Below are positions 24,131 through 36,209 of a stretch of DNA of 64,000 nt, piece by piece. The position numbers and the translations under genes are program-made. The notes under the pieces are model-generated. The model made no database searches. It worked only from the letters and a program-made list of their open reading frames with translations, and was not told where the DNA came from. The stretch spans positions 6,109,921 through 6,173,920 of the forward strand of contig OX465111.1 in assembly GCA_949987565.1 (NCBI GenBank), given 5' to 3'. The stretch's first letter is position 1, and every line of letters begins with the position of its first letter. Source of the stretch: Luidia sarsii. Taxonomy: Eukaryota; Echinodermata; Asteroidea; Paxillosida; Luidiidae.

Positions 24131-24890
24131 GGCTCGATTTACCCAGGTGAACGCATGCACCAGTGCATGTTGGTTTTTGCTTGTGCACGCAGCTTGTTTT
24201 CAGCATGCATGACGTGTATGTAACTTTTTAACCACCAGAACATTAAATTTGTTGAATACTTGATTAGATATTACAAGCATGGACAAGTGTGTTATTTCTT
24301 TTATATCAAATTAAACCCCACAGCAGATTCAGAATATACAAGGTGTCCCGACAGCGCGTTGTCGCGTTGCGCATGATACATGTACATTGCGTACATGTAC
24401 AATGTATGACAGTACATGTATGTACTGCAGTACAGTGTGTACATACAGTACACTATTACACATGCTACACACAGTACACTATTTTTAGAATGGGAAAGCC
24501 CTTTACATGAGCACGTGATGTCATAGTGGCTCTTCACAAATGCCCAATTGTAGGACATAATTGGGGTTATAGAAATAATATTATGCGCTTCACGCAGCGT
24601 TCAAAATAAGCTGTGTCGCATCGATAAATTTATTTTTCCTCCCCTCCTCTCATTCCTGTGACCTGATGCTATACAACAACAAATCTTTGAACCATTGATC
24701 AAGATTCCTGTCCTGTCAGCCATAGTCCTAGAAATGTATGCCCATTATACATGTAAATGTTCATTACCCTCAAAAGCTTGTTAGATTAGAATAAAAGGGG
24801 TTGTCTGTGTCTGCCAAATGTTTCCATGACTTGTTTGTATTTTAACAAACAGCTGAGCTATGTTATATTCCAGGAAAGGTACATATTTGA
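24131..24890. other. Spacer with TGTACA-rich microsatellite, no gene
   Basis: The stretch holds a palindromic TACATGTAC/CAGTACA tract at about 24,375-24,480 and AT-rich DNA with no credible gene. Overlapping 73- and 85-codon frames on opposite strands derive from the microsatellite. Confidence 0.5.
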
Positions 24891-25970
24891 TTGATATAGG
24901 CCCATTCCTTGGTACTTTTGAAATTGCAGTGACTTCTCATGAACCTCCTGAAAGAGTATCAGCATGTGCAGTATGAAGTGGTAAGTTAGTTAATTTGCTT
25001 GAGATGGGATTGAACGGTTTTAGATTGAACGGTTTTAGCAGTTTGCAACATTTTTGTATATCACTTTCGGTTTTAGTATTAAATGCATGTGTCATTGAGA
25101 TTTAGTGCCATTTATTAAAATGTGTGGTAGAGTTTGTTTTATTCAGATAGATCTTGCCCAATTTTGTATCCTCCCACTGCAATCGTTCTTTTCGTACATT
25201 CTTTCATATGGTGGTTTTTATCCTTACTTTTTTAGTTTATAAATATCAGAACTTAACAGAACTTAACTTAAACATATACTTTCTTTTGTTTACTTGCAGA
25301 TACTTTCCCATGTATCCCTCCAATAAAAGGCACCTTAATTGATCATGGATTGGCTAATATTGTTTTTGCTCTTTTGTTCCAGAAACCATATTGTTTACAT
25401 GTACACAGTTTGTGTTCATGTTTAGTACACTTCTTTTGTCATTTGCTTTATCAATTTTTTCTTATACACTTCATTTGTAGTTCTGTATGAAATTCATCTG
25501 ATTGAATAATCTGAATGTACTTTTTGTTCTGAATTTAATACTGAATATTGATCCTACTGATATTTTCATTGAAATGCATACCGTCTATCTTGTGTGCTAT
25601 TTTTGTTCTTTTATTACCGTCCGACTCTCATGGATTTTATTATCAGTCTATGCTTTGTTTCGCCACTTAATCTTTGAAATGATTTGGTAATTATGAAGCT
25701 AGTGATATACCAATGCATTGAATTAGACCCAGACTTCATGTCCCTTCCCTCCCCTTCTCTTCCTCCTTTCCTGACCTTCTCATCCTCCTTCCCTCCCCTT
25801 ATCATACTCCTTCCCTCCCCTTATCATACTCCTTCCCTCCCCTTCTTATCCTCCTCCCTTTCTCATCCTTCTTCCCTTCTGTACCTCCCCCTTCCCTTCT
25901 CTTTTTTGTTTCGTCCCGTTCCTTTCTCATCCCCTCCCTCCCCTTCTCATCCACGCTCTCATGCATTAAG
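24890..25970 (+). repeat. Exon-like module 4 with terminal polypyrimidine tract
   Basis: Fourth copy: GATATAGGCCCATTCCTTGG, GAAATTGCAG, the exon-like segment 24,930-24,980 and GTAAGTTAG. It continues with CCATGTATCCCTCCAATAAA and CTGATTGAATAATCTGAATG. It closes with a C/T tract at about 25,735-25,965, and the 16-kb pyrimidine-rich array starts immediately after it. Confidence 0.75.
24930..24980 (+). pseudogene. Mini-exon copy of module 4, interrupted by a stop
   Basis: A 51-bp segment lies between AAATTGCAG and GTG|GTAAGTT, the same length and phase as module 1. It reads TSHEPPERVSACAV and then TGA two codons before the donor. The intact splice signals with a broken frame suggest decay, or that these segments were never translated. 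Confidence 0.35.
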
Positions 25971-25974
25971 TCTA

Positions 25975-27680
25975 TAGTCGTGGTCTCAGTTGCTCTCCCA
26001 GTCACTCTCCCTCAGTCTCGCTTGCTGTCTCGCTCTCCGTTGTGCTCTCTGTCATGCTCTCAGTCTCATTCTCTGTCATGCTCTGTATCACTCAGTCTTG
26101 CTCTCAGTCACACCGTCATGCAGTCACGCTGTCAGTCTCTCTCATTTGCTCTCTGTAACGATCTCTGTCACGCTCCCACTTGCTCTCTCAGTCTCACTCA
26201 GTCTTGCTCTCAGTTGTGCTCTCAGTCGCTCTCAGTCACTCTCTAAGCTGATCTCTCTGTCTCACTCCCTGTCTCACTCCCTCTCTCATTGGGTCGTGCT
26301 CTTAGTTGCTCTCTCTTCCTCTCTCGCTGTCAGTCTCGCTACACTACCTATCTTGCTCTCAGTTGTGCTCATGCATTCAGTCACAGTCTCAGGTAGTCAC
26401 GCTCTAAATTTGCTCTTGCGGTCACTCTCAGTCTCGCTTGCTGTCTCACTCCCTGTCTTGCTCTAAGTTGCGCTCTCTGTTATGCTCTCAGTCTCACTCT
26501 CTGTCCCCCTCAGTCGCGCTCTCAGTCGCTGTTTCCACCAGTCTCTGTTTCAACCACTGTCTCACCCTCAGTTGCTCTCTGTCACACTCTCAGTCACACA
26601 CTCTCTGTGTCATGCTCTCAGTCACACACTCTCTGTCACACTCTCAGTCACACACTCTCTGTCATGTTCTCAGTTGCACTCTCTGTCATGTTCGCAGTCG
26701 CACTCTCTGTCATATTCGCAGTCGCACTTCCTGTCACACTCTCAGTCACACAATCTCTGTCATGCTCTCTGTCACACTGTCAGTTGCACACTCTGTCATG
26801 CTCTCAGTTGCACACTCGGTCATGTTCTCAGTTGCACACTCGGTCATGTTCTCAGTCGCACTCTCTGTCATGCTCGCTGTCACAATCTTTCATGCGTTCA
26901 GTTGCGCTCTCTGTCATGGTCTCAGTTGCACACTGTCATGCTCCCAGTCGCACCCTCTCTGTCATGTTCTCAGTTGCACACTCTGTCATGCTCTCAGTCA
27001 CACACTCTGTCATGCTCTCAGTTGCACACTCTGTCATGTTCTCAGTCACACACTCTGTCATGCTCTCAGTCACACACTCTGTCATGCTCTCAGTTGCACA
27101 CTCTGTCATGTTCTCAGTCACACACTCTGTCATGCTCTCAGTCACACACTCTGTCATGCTCTCAGTTGCACACTCGGTCATGTTCTCAGTCGCACTCTCT
27201 GTCATGCTCGCTGTCACACTCTTTCATGCGTTCAGTTGCGCTCTCTGTCATGAATTCAGTCGCACTCACAGATAGTCTCGCTCTCAGTTGTGCTCAGTTG
27301 CGCTCTCAATCTTGCTCTTTGTTGTGCTCTCAATCTCGCTTAGTCACACTTTTTTAATGCTCTTATCACTCGCTCTCTCAGTCGCACTCTCAGTCATGCT
27401 TGCAGTATCGCTCTCAGTCGCACTCTCAGTCACACTCTCACTTGGGCTCTCTGTCATGTGTTCAGTTGCACAAACAGATAGTCTCGCCCTCAGTCACGCC
27501 CTCAATTGTTCTCAGTCACTCTCTGAAGCTCTCTGTGTCTTGCTCCCTGTCTCACTCTCATTTGCACTCTTTGTCATGGTCTCAGTTGTGCTGTCATTTG
27601 CGCTCTCTGTAATGCATTCAGTTGCACTCACAGATGGTCTCGCCCTTATTCGCGCTCTCAGTTGCTCTGTAAGCCTCGCT
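25975..27680. repeat. Pyrimidine-rich array, 24-bp units, CTCAGTCACACTCTGTCATG type
   Basis: Irregular CTC(A/T)GTC words become a regular array at about 26,590-27,220 with a 24-bp unit containing CACTCTGTCATGCTCTCAGT. Open frames of 158 to 291 codons rich in SLS, SCSQ and LCHA are by-products of the 24-bp period. Confidence 0.9.
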
Positions 27681-27684
27681 CCCT

Positions 27685-28300
27685 GTCTCACTCTCAGTCG
27701 CACTCTCAGTCATACTCTCAGTCACACTCTCAGTCATACTCTCAGTCATACTCTCACTCATACTCTCAGTCACACTCTCAGTCATACTCTCAGTCACACT
27801 CCCAGTCACACTCCCAGTCATACTCTCAGTCACACTCTCACTCATACTCTCAGTCACACTCTCAGTCATACTCTCAGTCACACTCCCAGTCACACTCCCA
27901 GTCATACTCTCAGTCACACTCTCAGTCACACTCTCAGTCACACTCTCAGTCACACTCTCAGTCATACTCTCAGTCACACTCCCAGTCATACTCTCACTCA
28001 TACTCTCAGTTGCACTCTCAGTTGCACTCTCAGTCATACTCTCAGTCACACTCCCAGTCATACTCTCACTCATACTCTCAGTCACACTCTCAGTCATACT
28101 CTCACTCATACTCTCAGTCGCACTCTCACTCATACTCTCAGTCACACTCTCAGTCACACTCTCAGTCACACTCTCAGTCACACTCTCAGTCATTCTCTCA
28201 GTCACACTCTCAGTCACACTCTCAGTCATACTCTCACTCATACTCTCAGTCACACTCTCAGTCACACTCTCAGTCACACTCTCAGTCTTGCTGACAGTCT
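27685..28300. repeat. 12-bp array, CTCAGTCACACT / CTCAGTCATACT
   Basis: About 50 copies of a 12-mer with a few variants (CTCACTCATACT, CCCAGTCACACT) run head to tail. All frames on both strands stay open (HTLS, SQSYSQSH, SVTESMTE), which rules out reading any of them as a gene. Confidence 0.95.
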
Positions 28301-28489
28301 TTCTCCTTGTCTTACTCTTAGTTGTGCTCATGCGTTTAGTCGCACTCACAGAAATTTGCGCTCCCTGACATCACTTCTCTCAGTCTTGCTTGCTGTCTCG
28401 CTCCCTGTCTCACTCTCAGTTGCACTCTCTGTGGCACTCTCTCGATCTCAGTCCCGCTCTGTCTTGGCCTCAGTCGCTCTCATGCTCTC

Positions 28490-28632
28490 AGTTGCACTCT
28501 CTGTCATGCTATCTGTCTCGGTCACAGTCTCACTCTCTGTCATGCTATCTGTCTCGGTCACAGTCTCACTCTCTGTCATGCTATCTGTCTCGGTCACAGT
28601 CTCACTCTCTGTCATGCTATCTGTCTCGCTCT
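28490..28632. repeat. 36-bp tandem repeat, about 3.5 copies
   Basis: GCTATCTGTCTCGGTCACAG followed by TCTCACTCTCTGTCAT recurs at 36-bp spacing. The unit is three times the 12-bp period of the neighbouring array. Confidence 0.85.
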
Positions 28633-28659
28633 AAGTCCAGCTCTCAGTCTCACTCTCAG

Positions 28660-30965
28660 TCTCTCTGTACTCTCTGTCTCGCTCTCTGTCATGCTTTCTG
28701 TCTCGCTCTCTGTCATGCCCTCTGTCGCACTCTCTGTCATGCCCTCTGTCGCACTCTCTGTCATGCCCTCTGTCGCACTCTCTGTCATGCCCTCTGTCGC
28801 ACTCTCTGTCATGCTCTGTCTCACTCTCTGTCATGCTCTGTCTCACTCTCTGTCATGAACTCTGTCTCACTCTCTGTCATGCCCTCTGTCTCACTCTCTG
28901 TCATGCCCTCTGTCGCACTATCTATACTCTCTGTCATGCCCTCTGTCGCACTATCTATACTCTCTGTCATGCCCTCTGTCGCACTCTCTGTCATGCCCTC
29001 TGTCACACTCTCTGTCATGCCATTTGTCGCACTATCTATACTCTCTGTCATGCCCTCTGTCTCATTGTCTGTCATGCCCTCTGTCTCACTCTGTCATGAA
29101 CTCTGTCACACTATCTATACTCTCTGTCATGCCATCTGTCTCACTCTCTGTCATGCTCTCTGTCACTCTGTCATGAACTCTGTCACACTATCTATACTCT
29201 CTGTCATGCCCTCCGTCGCACTCTCTGTCATGCCCTATGTTGCACTATCTATACTCTCTGTCATGCCCTCTGTCTCACTCTCTGTCATGCCCTCTGTCTC
29301 ACTCTGTCATGCCCTCTGTTGCACTTTCTGTCATGAACTCTGTCTCACTCTCTGTCATGCCCTCTGTCGCACTATCTATACTCTCTGTCATGCTCTCTGT
29401 CTCACTCTGTCATGAACTCTGTCGCACTATCTATACTCTCTGTCATGCCCTCTGTCGCACTCTCTGTCATGCCCTCTGTCTCACTCTCTGTCATGCCCTC
29501 TGTCGCACTATCTATACTCTCTGTCATGCCCTCTGTCGCACTCTCTGTCATGCCCTCTGTCGCACTCTGTCATGCCATTTGTCGCACTATCTATACTCTC
29601 TGTCATGCCCTCTGTCTCACTCTCTGTCATGCCCTCTGTCTCACTCTCTGTCATGCCCTCTGTCGCACTATCTATACTCTCTGTCATGCCCTCTGTCGCA
29701 CTCTCTGTCATGCCCTCTGTCACACTCTCTGTCATGCCATTTGTCGCACTATCTATACTCTCTGTCATGCCCTCTGTCTCACTCTCTGTCATGCCCTCTG
29801 TCTCACTCTGTCATGAACTCTGTCACACTATCTATACTCTCTGTCATGCCATCTGTCTCACTCTCTGTCATGCTCTCTGTCACTCTGTCATGAACTCTGT
29901 CACACTATCTATACTCTCTGTCATGCCCTCTGTCTCACTCTCTGTCATGCCCTATGTTGCACTATCTATACTCTCTGTCATGCCCTCTGTCTCACTCTCT
30001 GTCATGCTCTCTGTCACTCTGTCATGAACTCTGTCACACTATCTATACTCTCTGTCATGCCCTCCGTCGCACTCTCTGTCATGCCCTATGTTGCACTATC
30101 TATACTCTCTGTCATGCCCTCTGTCTCACTCTCTGTCATGCCCTCTGTCGCACTATCTATACTCTCTGTCATGCTCTCTGTCTCACTCTGTCATGAACTC
30201 TGTCGCACTATCTATACTCTCTGTCATGCCCTCTGTCGCACTCTCTGTCATGCCCTCTGTCTCACTCTCTGTCATGCCCTCTGTCGCACTCTCTGTCATG
30301 CCCTCTGTCGCACTCTCTGTCATGCCATTTGTCGCACTATCTATACTCTCTGTCATGCCATCTGTCTCACTCTCTGTCATGCTCTCTGTCACTCTGTCAT
30401 GAACTCTGTCACACTATCTATACTCTCTGTCATGCCCTCTGTCGCACTCTCTGTCATGCCATTTGTCGCACTATCTATACTCTCTGTCATGCCCTCTGTC
30501 TCACTCTCTGTCATGCCCTCTGTCTCACTCTCTGTCATGCCCTCTGTCGCACTATCTATACTCTCTGTCATGCCCTCTGTCGCACTCTGTCATGCCCTCT
30601 GTCGCACTCTCTGTCATGCCCTCTGTCGCACTCTCTGTCATGCCATTTGTCGCACTATCTATACTCTCTGTCATGCCCTCTGTCTCACTCTCTGTCATGC
30701 CCTCTGTCTCACTCTCTGTCATGCCCTCTGTCTCACTCTCTGTCATGCCCTCTGTCGCACTATCTATACTCTCTGTCATGCCCTCTGTCGCACTATCTAT
30801 ACTCTCTGTCATGCCCTCTGTCTCACTCTCTGTCATGCCCTCTGTCGCACTCTCTGTCATGCCATTTGTCGCACTATCTATACTCTCTGTCATGCCCTCT
30901 GTCGCACTCTCTGTCATGCCATTTGTCGCACTATCTATACTCTCTGTCATGCCCTCTGTCTCACT
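28660..30965. repeat. 24-bp array, CTCTGTCATGCCCTCTGTCG type, with higher-order pattern
   Basis: The unit CTCTGTCATGCCCTCTGTCG+CACT is interspersed with CACTATCTATACTCTCTGTC and CATGAACTCTGTC variants in recurrent orders. For example, blocks near 29,100-29,250 and 30,010-30,100 share the same order. Frames of up to 341 codons are periodicity artefacts. Confidence 0.92.
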
Positions 30966-31900
30966 CTCTGTCTTGCTCTCAGTCTCACTCTCTGTCAGGC
31001 TCTCTGGCTCACTCATAGGCTCACTCCCAGCTTTTTCTGTCATACTCTGCATCTGTCAAGCGTTCAGTTGCGCTCTAAGTTGCAGTTTTTTCATGCTCTC
31101 AGTTGCTCTCTCAGTTGTGCTCTCAGTCTGTCTGTCTTGCTGTCTGTCTTGCTGTCTGTCTTGCTCCCTGTCTCACTCTACGTCTTGCTCCACGTCTTCC
31201 TCCCCGTCTCGCTCCCTGTCTCTCTCCCTGTCTCGCTCTCTGTCTCGCTCCCCGTCTCGCTCCCTGTCTCGCTCCACGTCTCGCTCTCTGTCTCGCTCCC
31301 CGTCTCGCTCCCCGTCTCGCTCCCTGTCTCGCTCCACGTCTCGCTCTCTGTCTCGCTCCACGTCTCGCTCTCTGTCTCACTCCGTGTCTCTCTCCCTGTT
31401 TCGCTCCCTGTCCTGCTGCCTGTCTTACTCCCTGTCTCGCTCACTGTCTTACTCACTGTCTCGCTCACTGTCTCGCTCACTGTCTCGCTCACTGTCTCGC
31501 TCCCTGTCCCGCTCCCCGTCTTGCTCCCCGTCTTGCTCTCTGTCCCGCTCCCTGTCTTGCTCCCAGTCTTGCTCTCCGTCCCGCTCCCGTCTCCCTCCCT
31601 GTCTCCCTACCCGTGTCTCTCCCTGTCCCGCTCTATCTCGCTCCCTGTCTCGCTCCTTGTCTTGCTCACTGTCTTACTCCATGTCTTGCTCCCTGTCTCC
31701 CTCCCTGTCTCACTCTCTGTCATATCCTCTGTCTCACTCTCTGTCTTGCTCTCAGTCTCACTCTCTGTCAGGCTCTCTGGCTCACTCATAGGCTCACTCC
31801 CAGCTTTTTCTGTCATACTCTGCATCTGTCAAGCGTTCAGTTGCGCTCTAAGTTGCAGTTTTTTCATGCTCTCAGTTGCTCTCTCAGTTGTGCTCTGTCT
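30966..31900. repeat. Duplicated non-array spacer, 773-bp offset
   Basis: A roughly 150-bp non-periodic spacer (GGCTCACTCATAGGCTCACT, then TCTGTCAAGCGTTCAGTTGC and TTGCAGTTTTTTCATGCTCT) occurs at about 30,985-31,125 and again about 773 bp later at 31,758-31,897. CTCGCTCC arrays lie between and after. It marks a segmental duplication within the array. Confidence 0.88.
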
Positions 31901-34900
31901 GTCTGTCTCGCTGTCTGTCTTGCTGTCTGTCTTGCTCCCTGTCTCGCTCTACGTCTCGCTCCACGTCTTCCTCCCTGTATTGCTCTCTGTCTCGCTCCCC
32001 TTCTCGCTCCCTGTCTCGCTCCCTGTCTCGCTCCCTGTCTCGCTCCCTGTCTCGCTCCCTGTCTCGCTCCCTGTCTCGCTCTCTTACCTCGCTCCCCGTC
32101 TCGCTCCCCGTCTCGCTCCCCGTCTCGCTCCCTGTCTCGCTCCCTGTCTCGCTCCCTGTCTCGCTCCCTGTCTCGCTCCCTGTCTCGCTCCCTGTCTCGC
32201 TCCCCGTCTCGCTCCCTGTCTCGCTCCCTGTCTCGCTCTCTGTCTCGCTCCCTGTCTCGCTCCCTGTCTCGCTCACTGTCTTGCTCCCTGTCTCGCTCAC
32301 TGTCTTACTCCCTGTCTTGCTCCCTGTCTTGCTCCCTGTCTCACTCTCCGTCTTGCTCCCCGTCTCACCCTCTGTCCCGCTGCCTGTCTTGCTCCCTGTC
32401 TCTCTCTGTGTCTTACTCCCTGTTTTGCTCACTGTCTTACTCTATGTCTCGCTCACTGTCTTACTCCCTGTCTTGCTCCCTGTCTCACTCCCCGTCTCGC
32501 TCCCTGTCTCGCTCTCCGTCTCGCTCCCTGTCTTGCTCTCTGTCTCATACCCTGTCTCGCTCCCTGTCTTGCTCCCTGTCTCGCTCCCTTTCTCACTTCC
32601 TGTCTTGCCCCCCCTCCTGCTCCCTGTCTTGCTCCCCTTCTCGCTCCCTGTCTCGCTCCCCCTCTTGCTCCCTGTCTTGCTCCCTGTCTCACTCCCCGTC
32701 TCATTCCCTGTCTCACTCCCTGTCTTGCTCCCTGTCTCGCTCCCTGTCTCGCTCCCTGTCTTGCTACCCGTCTCGCTCCCCGTCTCACTCCCCGTCCCGC
32801 TCCCTGTCTCGCTCCCTGTCTCGCTCCCTGTCTTGCTTCCTGTCTCGCTCCCTGTCTCGCTCCCTGTCTCGCTCCCCGTCTCGCTCCCCGTCTCGCTCCC
32901 CGTCTCGCTCCCCGTCTCGCTCCCCGTCTCGCTCTTTGTCTCGCTCCCTGTCTCACTCCCTGTCTCCTTTACCCGTCTCTCTCCCCGTCCCGCTCCGTCT
33001 CGCTCCCTGTCTCCCTCCCCGTCTCCCCCCTGTCTCGCTCACTGTCTCGCTCACTGTCTCGCTCACTCTCTTACTCCCTGTCTTGCTCCCTGTCTCACTC
33101 CCTGTTGGCTCCCCGTCTTGCTCCCCATCTTGCTCTCTGTCCCGCTGCATGTCTCGCTCCACGTCTCTCTCCCCGTCTCGCTCCCCATCTCGCTCCCTGT
33201 CTCGCTCTCTGTCTCGCTCCCTGTCTCACTCCCCATCTTGCTCCCCGTTTCGCTCCCCGTCTTGCTCTCCGTCCTGCTTCCTGTCCCGCTGCCTGTCTTG
33301 CTCCCCGTCACGCTCTCTGTCTCGCTCCCCGTCTTGCTCCCTGTCTCGCTCCCTGTCCCGTTCCCCGTCTCGCTCCCTGTCTTGCTCCCTGTCCCACTCC
33401 CCGTCTCGCTCCTCGTCTCGCTCCCCGTCTTGCTCTCCGTCTTGATCCCCGTCTCGCTCCCCGTCTCGCTCCCTGTCTCGCTCCCTGTCTCACTCCCCGT
33501 CACGCTCTCTGTCTCGCTCCCCGTCTCGCTCCCCGTCTCGCTCCCTATCTCTCTCCCCGTCTCGCTCCCTGTCTTGCTCCCTGTCTCGCTCCCTGTCTTG
33601 CTGCCTGTCTTGCTCCCCGTCTCGCTCCCCGTCTCGCTCCCTGTCTTGCTGCCTATCTTACTCCCCATCTAGCTCCCCGTCTCGCTCCCTGTCCCACTCC
33701 CTGTCTCGCTCCCTGTCTTGCTCCCCGTTTCGCTCCCCGTCTTGCTCTCCATCCTGCTCCCCGTCTCCCTTCCTGTCTCCCTTACCCGTTTCTCTCCCTG
33801 TCCCGCTCCGTCTCGCTCCCTGTCTCACTCCTTGTCTCGCTCACTGTCTTACTCCCTGTCTTGCTCCCTGTCTTGCTCTCTGTCCTGCTGCCTGTCTCGC
33901 TCCCTGTCTTGCTCCTTGTCTCGCTCTCTGTCTTGATCCCCATCTTGCTCCCCGTCTCTATCCCTGTCTAACTCCCTGTCTCGCTCTCTGTCCCACTCTC
34001 AGTCTCGCTCCCTCTCTCTCTCCCTGTATCGCTCCCAGTCTTGCTCTCCGTCTCGCTCCCCATCTCCCTCCCTGTCTCCCTTACCCGTCTCTCTCCCTGT
34101 CCCGCTCCCTGTCTTGCTCCCTGTCTCGCTCCTTGTCTCGCTCACTGTCTTACTCCTTGTCTTGCTCCCTGTCTCGCTCTCTGTCCTGCTACCTGTCTCA
34201 CTCCCTGTCTCGCTCCCCGTCTCGCTCCCTGTCTTACTCCTTGACTCGCTCCCTGTCTTGCTCCCCATCTTGCTCCCTGTTTCGCCCCCTGTCTCGCTCC
34301 CTGTCTTGCTGCCTGTCTTGCTCCCCATCTCGCTCCCTGTGTTGCTCCCCGTCTTGCTCCCTGTCTCGCCCCCTGTCTCGCTCACTGTCTCGCTCCCCGT
34401 CTCGCTCCCCGTCTCGCTCCCCGTCTCGCTCCCTGTCCCGTTCCCCGTCTCGCTCCCTGTCTTGCTCCCTGTCTTGCTCCCTGTCCCACTCCCCGTCTCG
34501 CTCCTCGTCTCGCTCCCCGTCTTGCTCTCCGTCTCGCTCCCCGTCTCGCTCCCCGTCTCGCTCCCTGTCTCGCTCCCTGTCTCGCTCTCTGTCCCACTCT
34601 GTCCCACTCTGTCCCGCTCCCTGTCTCACTCCCCGTCTTGCTCCCCGTCTCGCTCCCCGTCTCGCTCCCCGTCTTGCTCCCCGTCTCGCTCCCCGTCTCG
34701 CTCCCCGTCTCGCTCCCCGTCTCGCTCCCTGTCTTACTCCTTGTCTCGCTCCCTGTCTTGCTCCCCGTCTTGCTCCCTGTTTCGCCCCCTGTCTTGCTGC
34801 CTTTCTTGCTGCCCGTCTTGCTCCCCGTCTTGCTCCCCGTCTCGCTCCCTGTCTCGCTCCGTCTCACTCCCTGTCTTGCTCCCCGTCTCACTCCCTTCCT

Positions 34901-36209
34901 CCCTGTCTCGCTCCCTGTCCCGCTCCCTGTCTTGCTCCCTGTTTCACTCCCCGTCTTGCTCCCTGTTTCGCTCCCTATCTCGCTCCCTGTCTTGCTCCCT
35001 GTCTCGCTCCCTGTCCCGCTCCCTGTCTTGCTCCCTGTTTCACTCCCCGTCTTGCTCCCTGTTTCGCTTCCGGTCTCGATTCCTGTCTTGCTTTCCGTCC
35101 TGCCGTCTGTCCCGCTCCCCGTCTCGCTCCCCGTCTTGTTCCCCTCTCGCTCCCAGTCTCGCTCCCTGTCTCGCTCCCCGTCCCGCTCCCCGTCTCGCTC
35201 CCCATCTGTCTTGCTCCCTGGCTTGCTCCTTGCTCCCTGTCTCCCTCCCTGACTCGTTCCCTGTCTCGCTCCGTCTTACTCCCTGTCTTGCTCTCTGTCC
35301 CGCTCCCTGTCTCGCTCCCTGTCTCGCTCCCTGTCTCGCTCCCTGTTTCACTCCCCGTCTTGCTCCCTGTTTCGCTCCCTGTCTCGCTCCCTGTCTTGCT
35401 CTCTGTCCCGCTCCCTGTCTCGCTCCCTGTCTCGCTCCCTGTCTCGCTCCCTGTTTCACTCCCCGTCTTGCTCCCTGTTTCGCTCCCTGTCTCGCTCCCT
35501 GTCTTGCTCCCTGTCTCGCTCCCTGTCTCGCTCCCTGTCTCGCTCCCTGTTTCACTCCCCGTCTTGCTCCCTGTTTCGCTCCCTGTCTCGCTCCCTGTCT
35601 TGCTCCCTGTCTCGCTCCCTGTCCCGCTCCCTGTCTTGCTCCCTGTTTCACTCCCCGTCTTGCTCCCTGTTTCGCTTCCGGTCTCGATTCCTGTCTTGCT
35701 CTCCGTCCTGCCGTCTGTCCCGCTCCCCGTCTCGCTCCCCGTCTTGTTCCCCTCTCGCTCCCAGTCTCGCTCCCTGTCTTGCTCCCTGTCTCGCTCCCTG
35801 TCTCGCCCCCTGTCTCGCCCCCTGTTTCACTCCCCGTCTTGCTCCCTGTTTCGTTTCCCGTCTCGATTCCTGTCTCGCTCCCCGTCCCGCTCCCCGTCTC
35901 ATTTCCCATCTCGCTCCCTGTCTTGTTCCCCGTCTCGCTCCCTTTCTTGCTCCCTGTCTCGCCCCCTGTCTCGCCCACTGTCTCGCTCCCCGTCTCGCTC
36001 CCTATCTCGCTCCCCGTCTCGCTCCCCGTCGCACTCCCTGTCTCGCTCCCCGTCTCGCTCCCCGTCTCGCTCCCCGTCTCGCTCCCTGTCTCACTCCCCG
36101 TGTTACTCTTTGTCTTGCTCCCTGTCTCACTCCCCGTCTCGCTCCCTGTCTCGCTCCCTGTCTCGCTCCCTGTCTCACTCCTCGTCTCGCTCCTTGTCTC
36201 ACTTCCTGT
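31130..36209. repeat. 12-bp array, CTCGCTCCCTGT / CTCGCTCCCCGT, heterogeneous
   Basis: The 12-mer alternates between CTCGCTCCCTGT, CTCGCTCCCCGT, CTTGCTCCCTGT and CTCACTCC(C/T)GT, with occasional indels that switch frame. The 1,315-codon frame from 30,024 to 33,971 and the 780- and 751-codon frames here are made only of this array (LPVS, SRSL, APCL) and have no unique segment. Confidence 0.95.

Noticed and set aside
22971..24212. Proline/leucine- and serine/proline-rich frames of 413 and 372 codons
   Set aside because: These are translations of the CCCCTTCTCCCT array in two frames.
27685..28300. Telomere-like or known centromeric satellite
   Set aside because: The 12-mer CTCAGTCACACT has no TTAGGG-type motif, and I know no centromere satellite of this sequence.
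30024..33971. 1,315-codon open frame on the + strand
   Set aside because: It is built entirely from 12- and 24-bp arrays whose period is a multiple of three; the other frames and the opposite strand are open too, and there is no unique segment.
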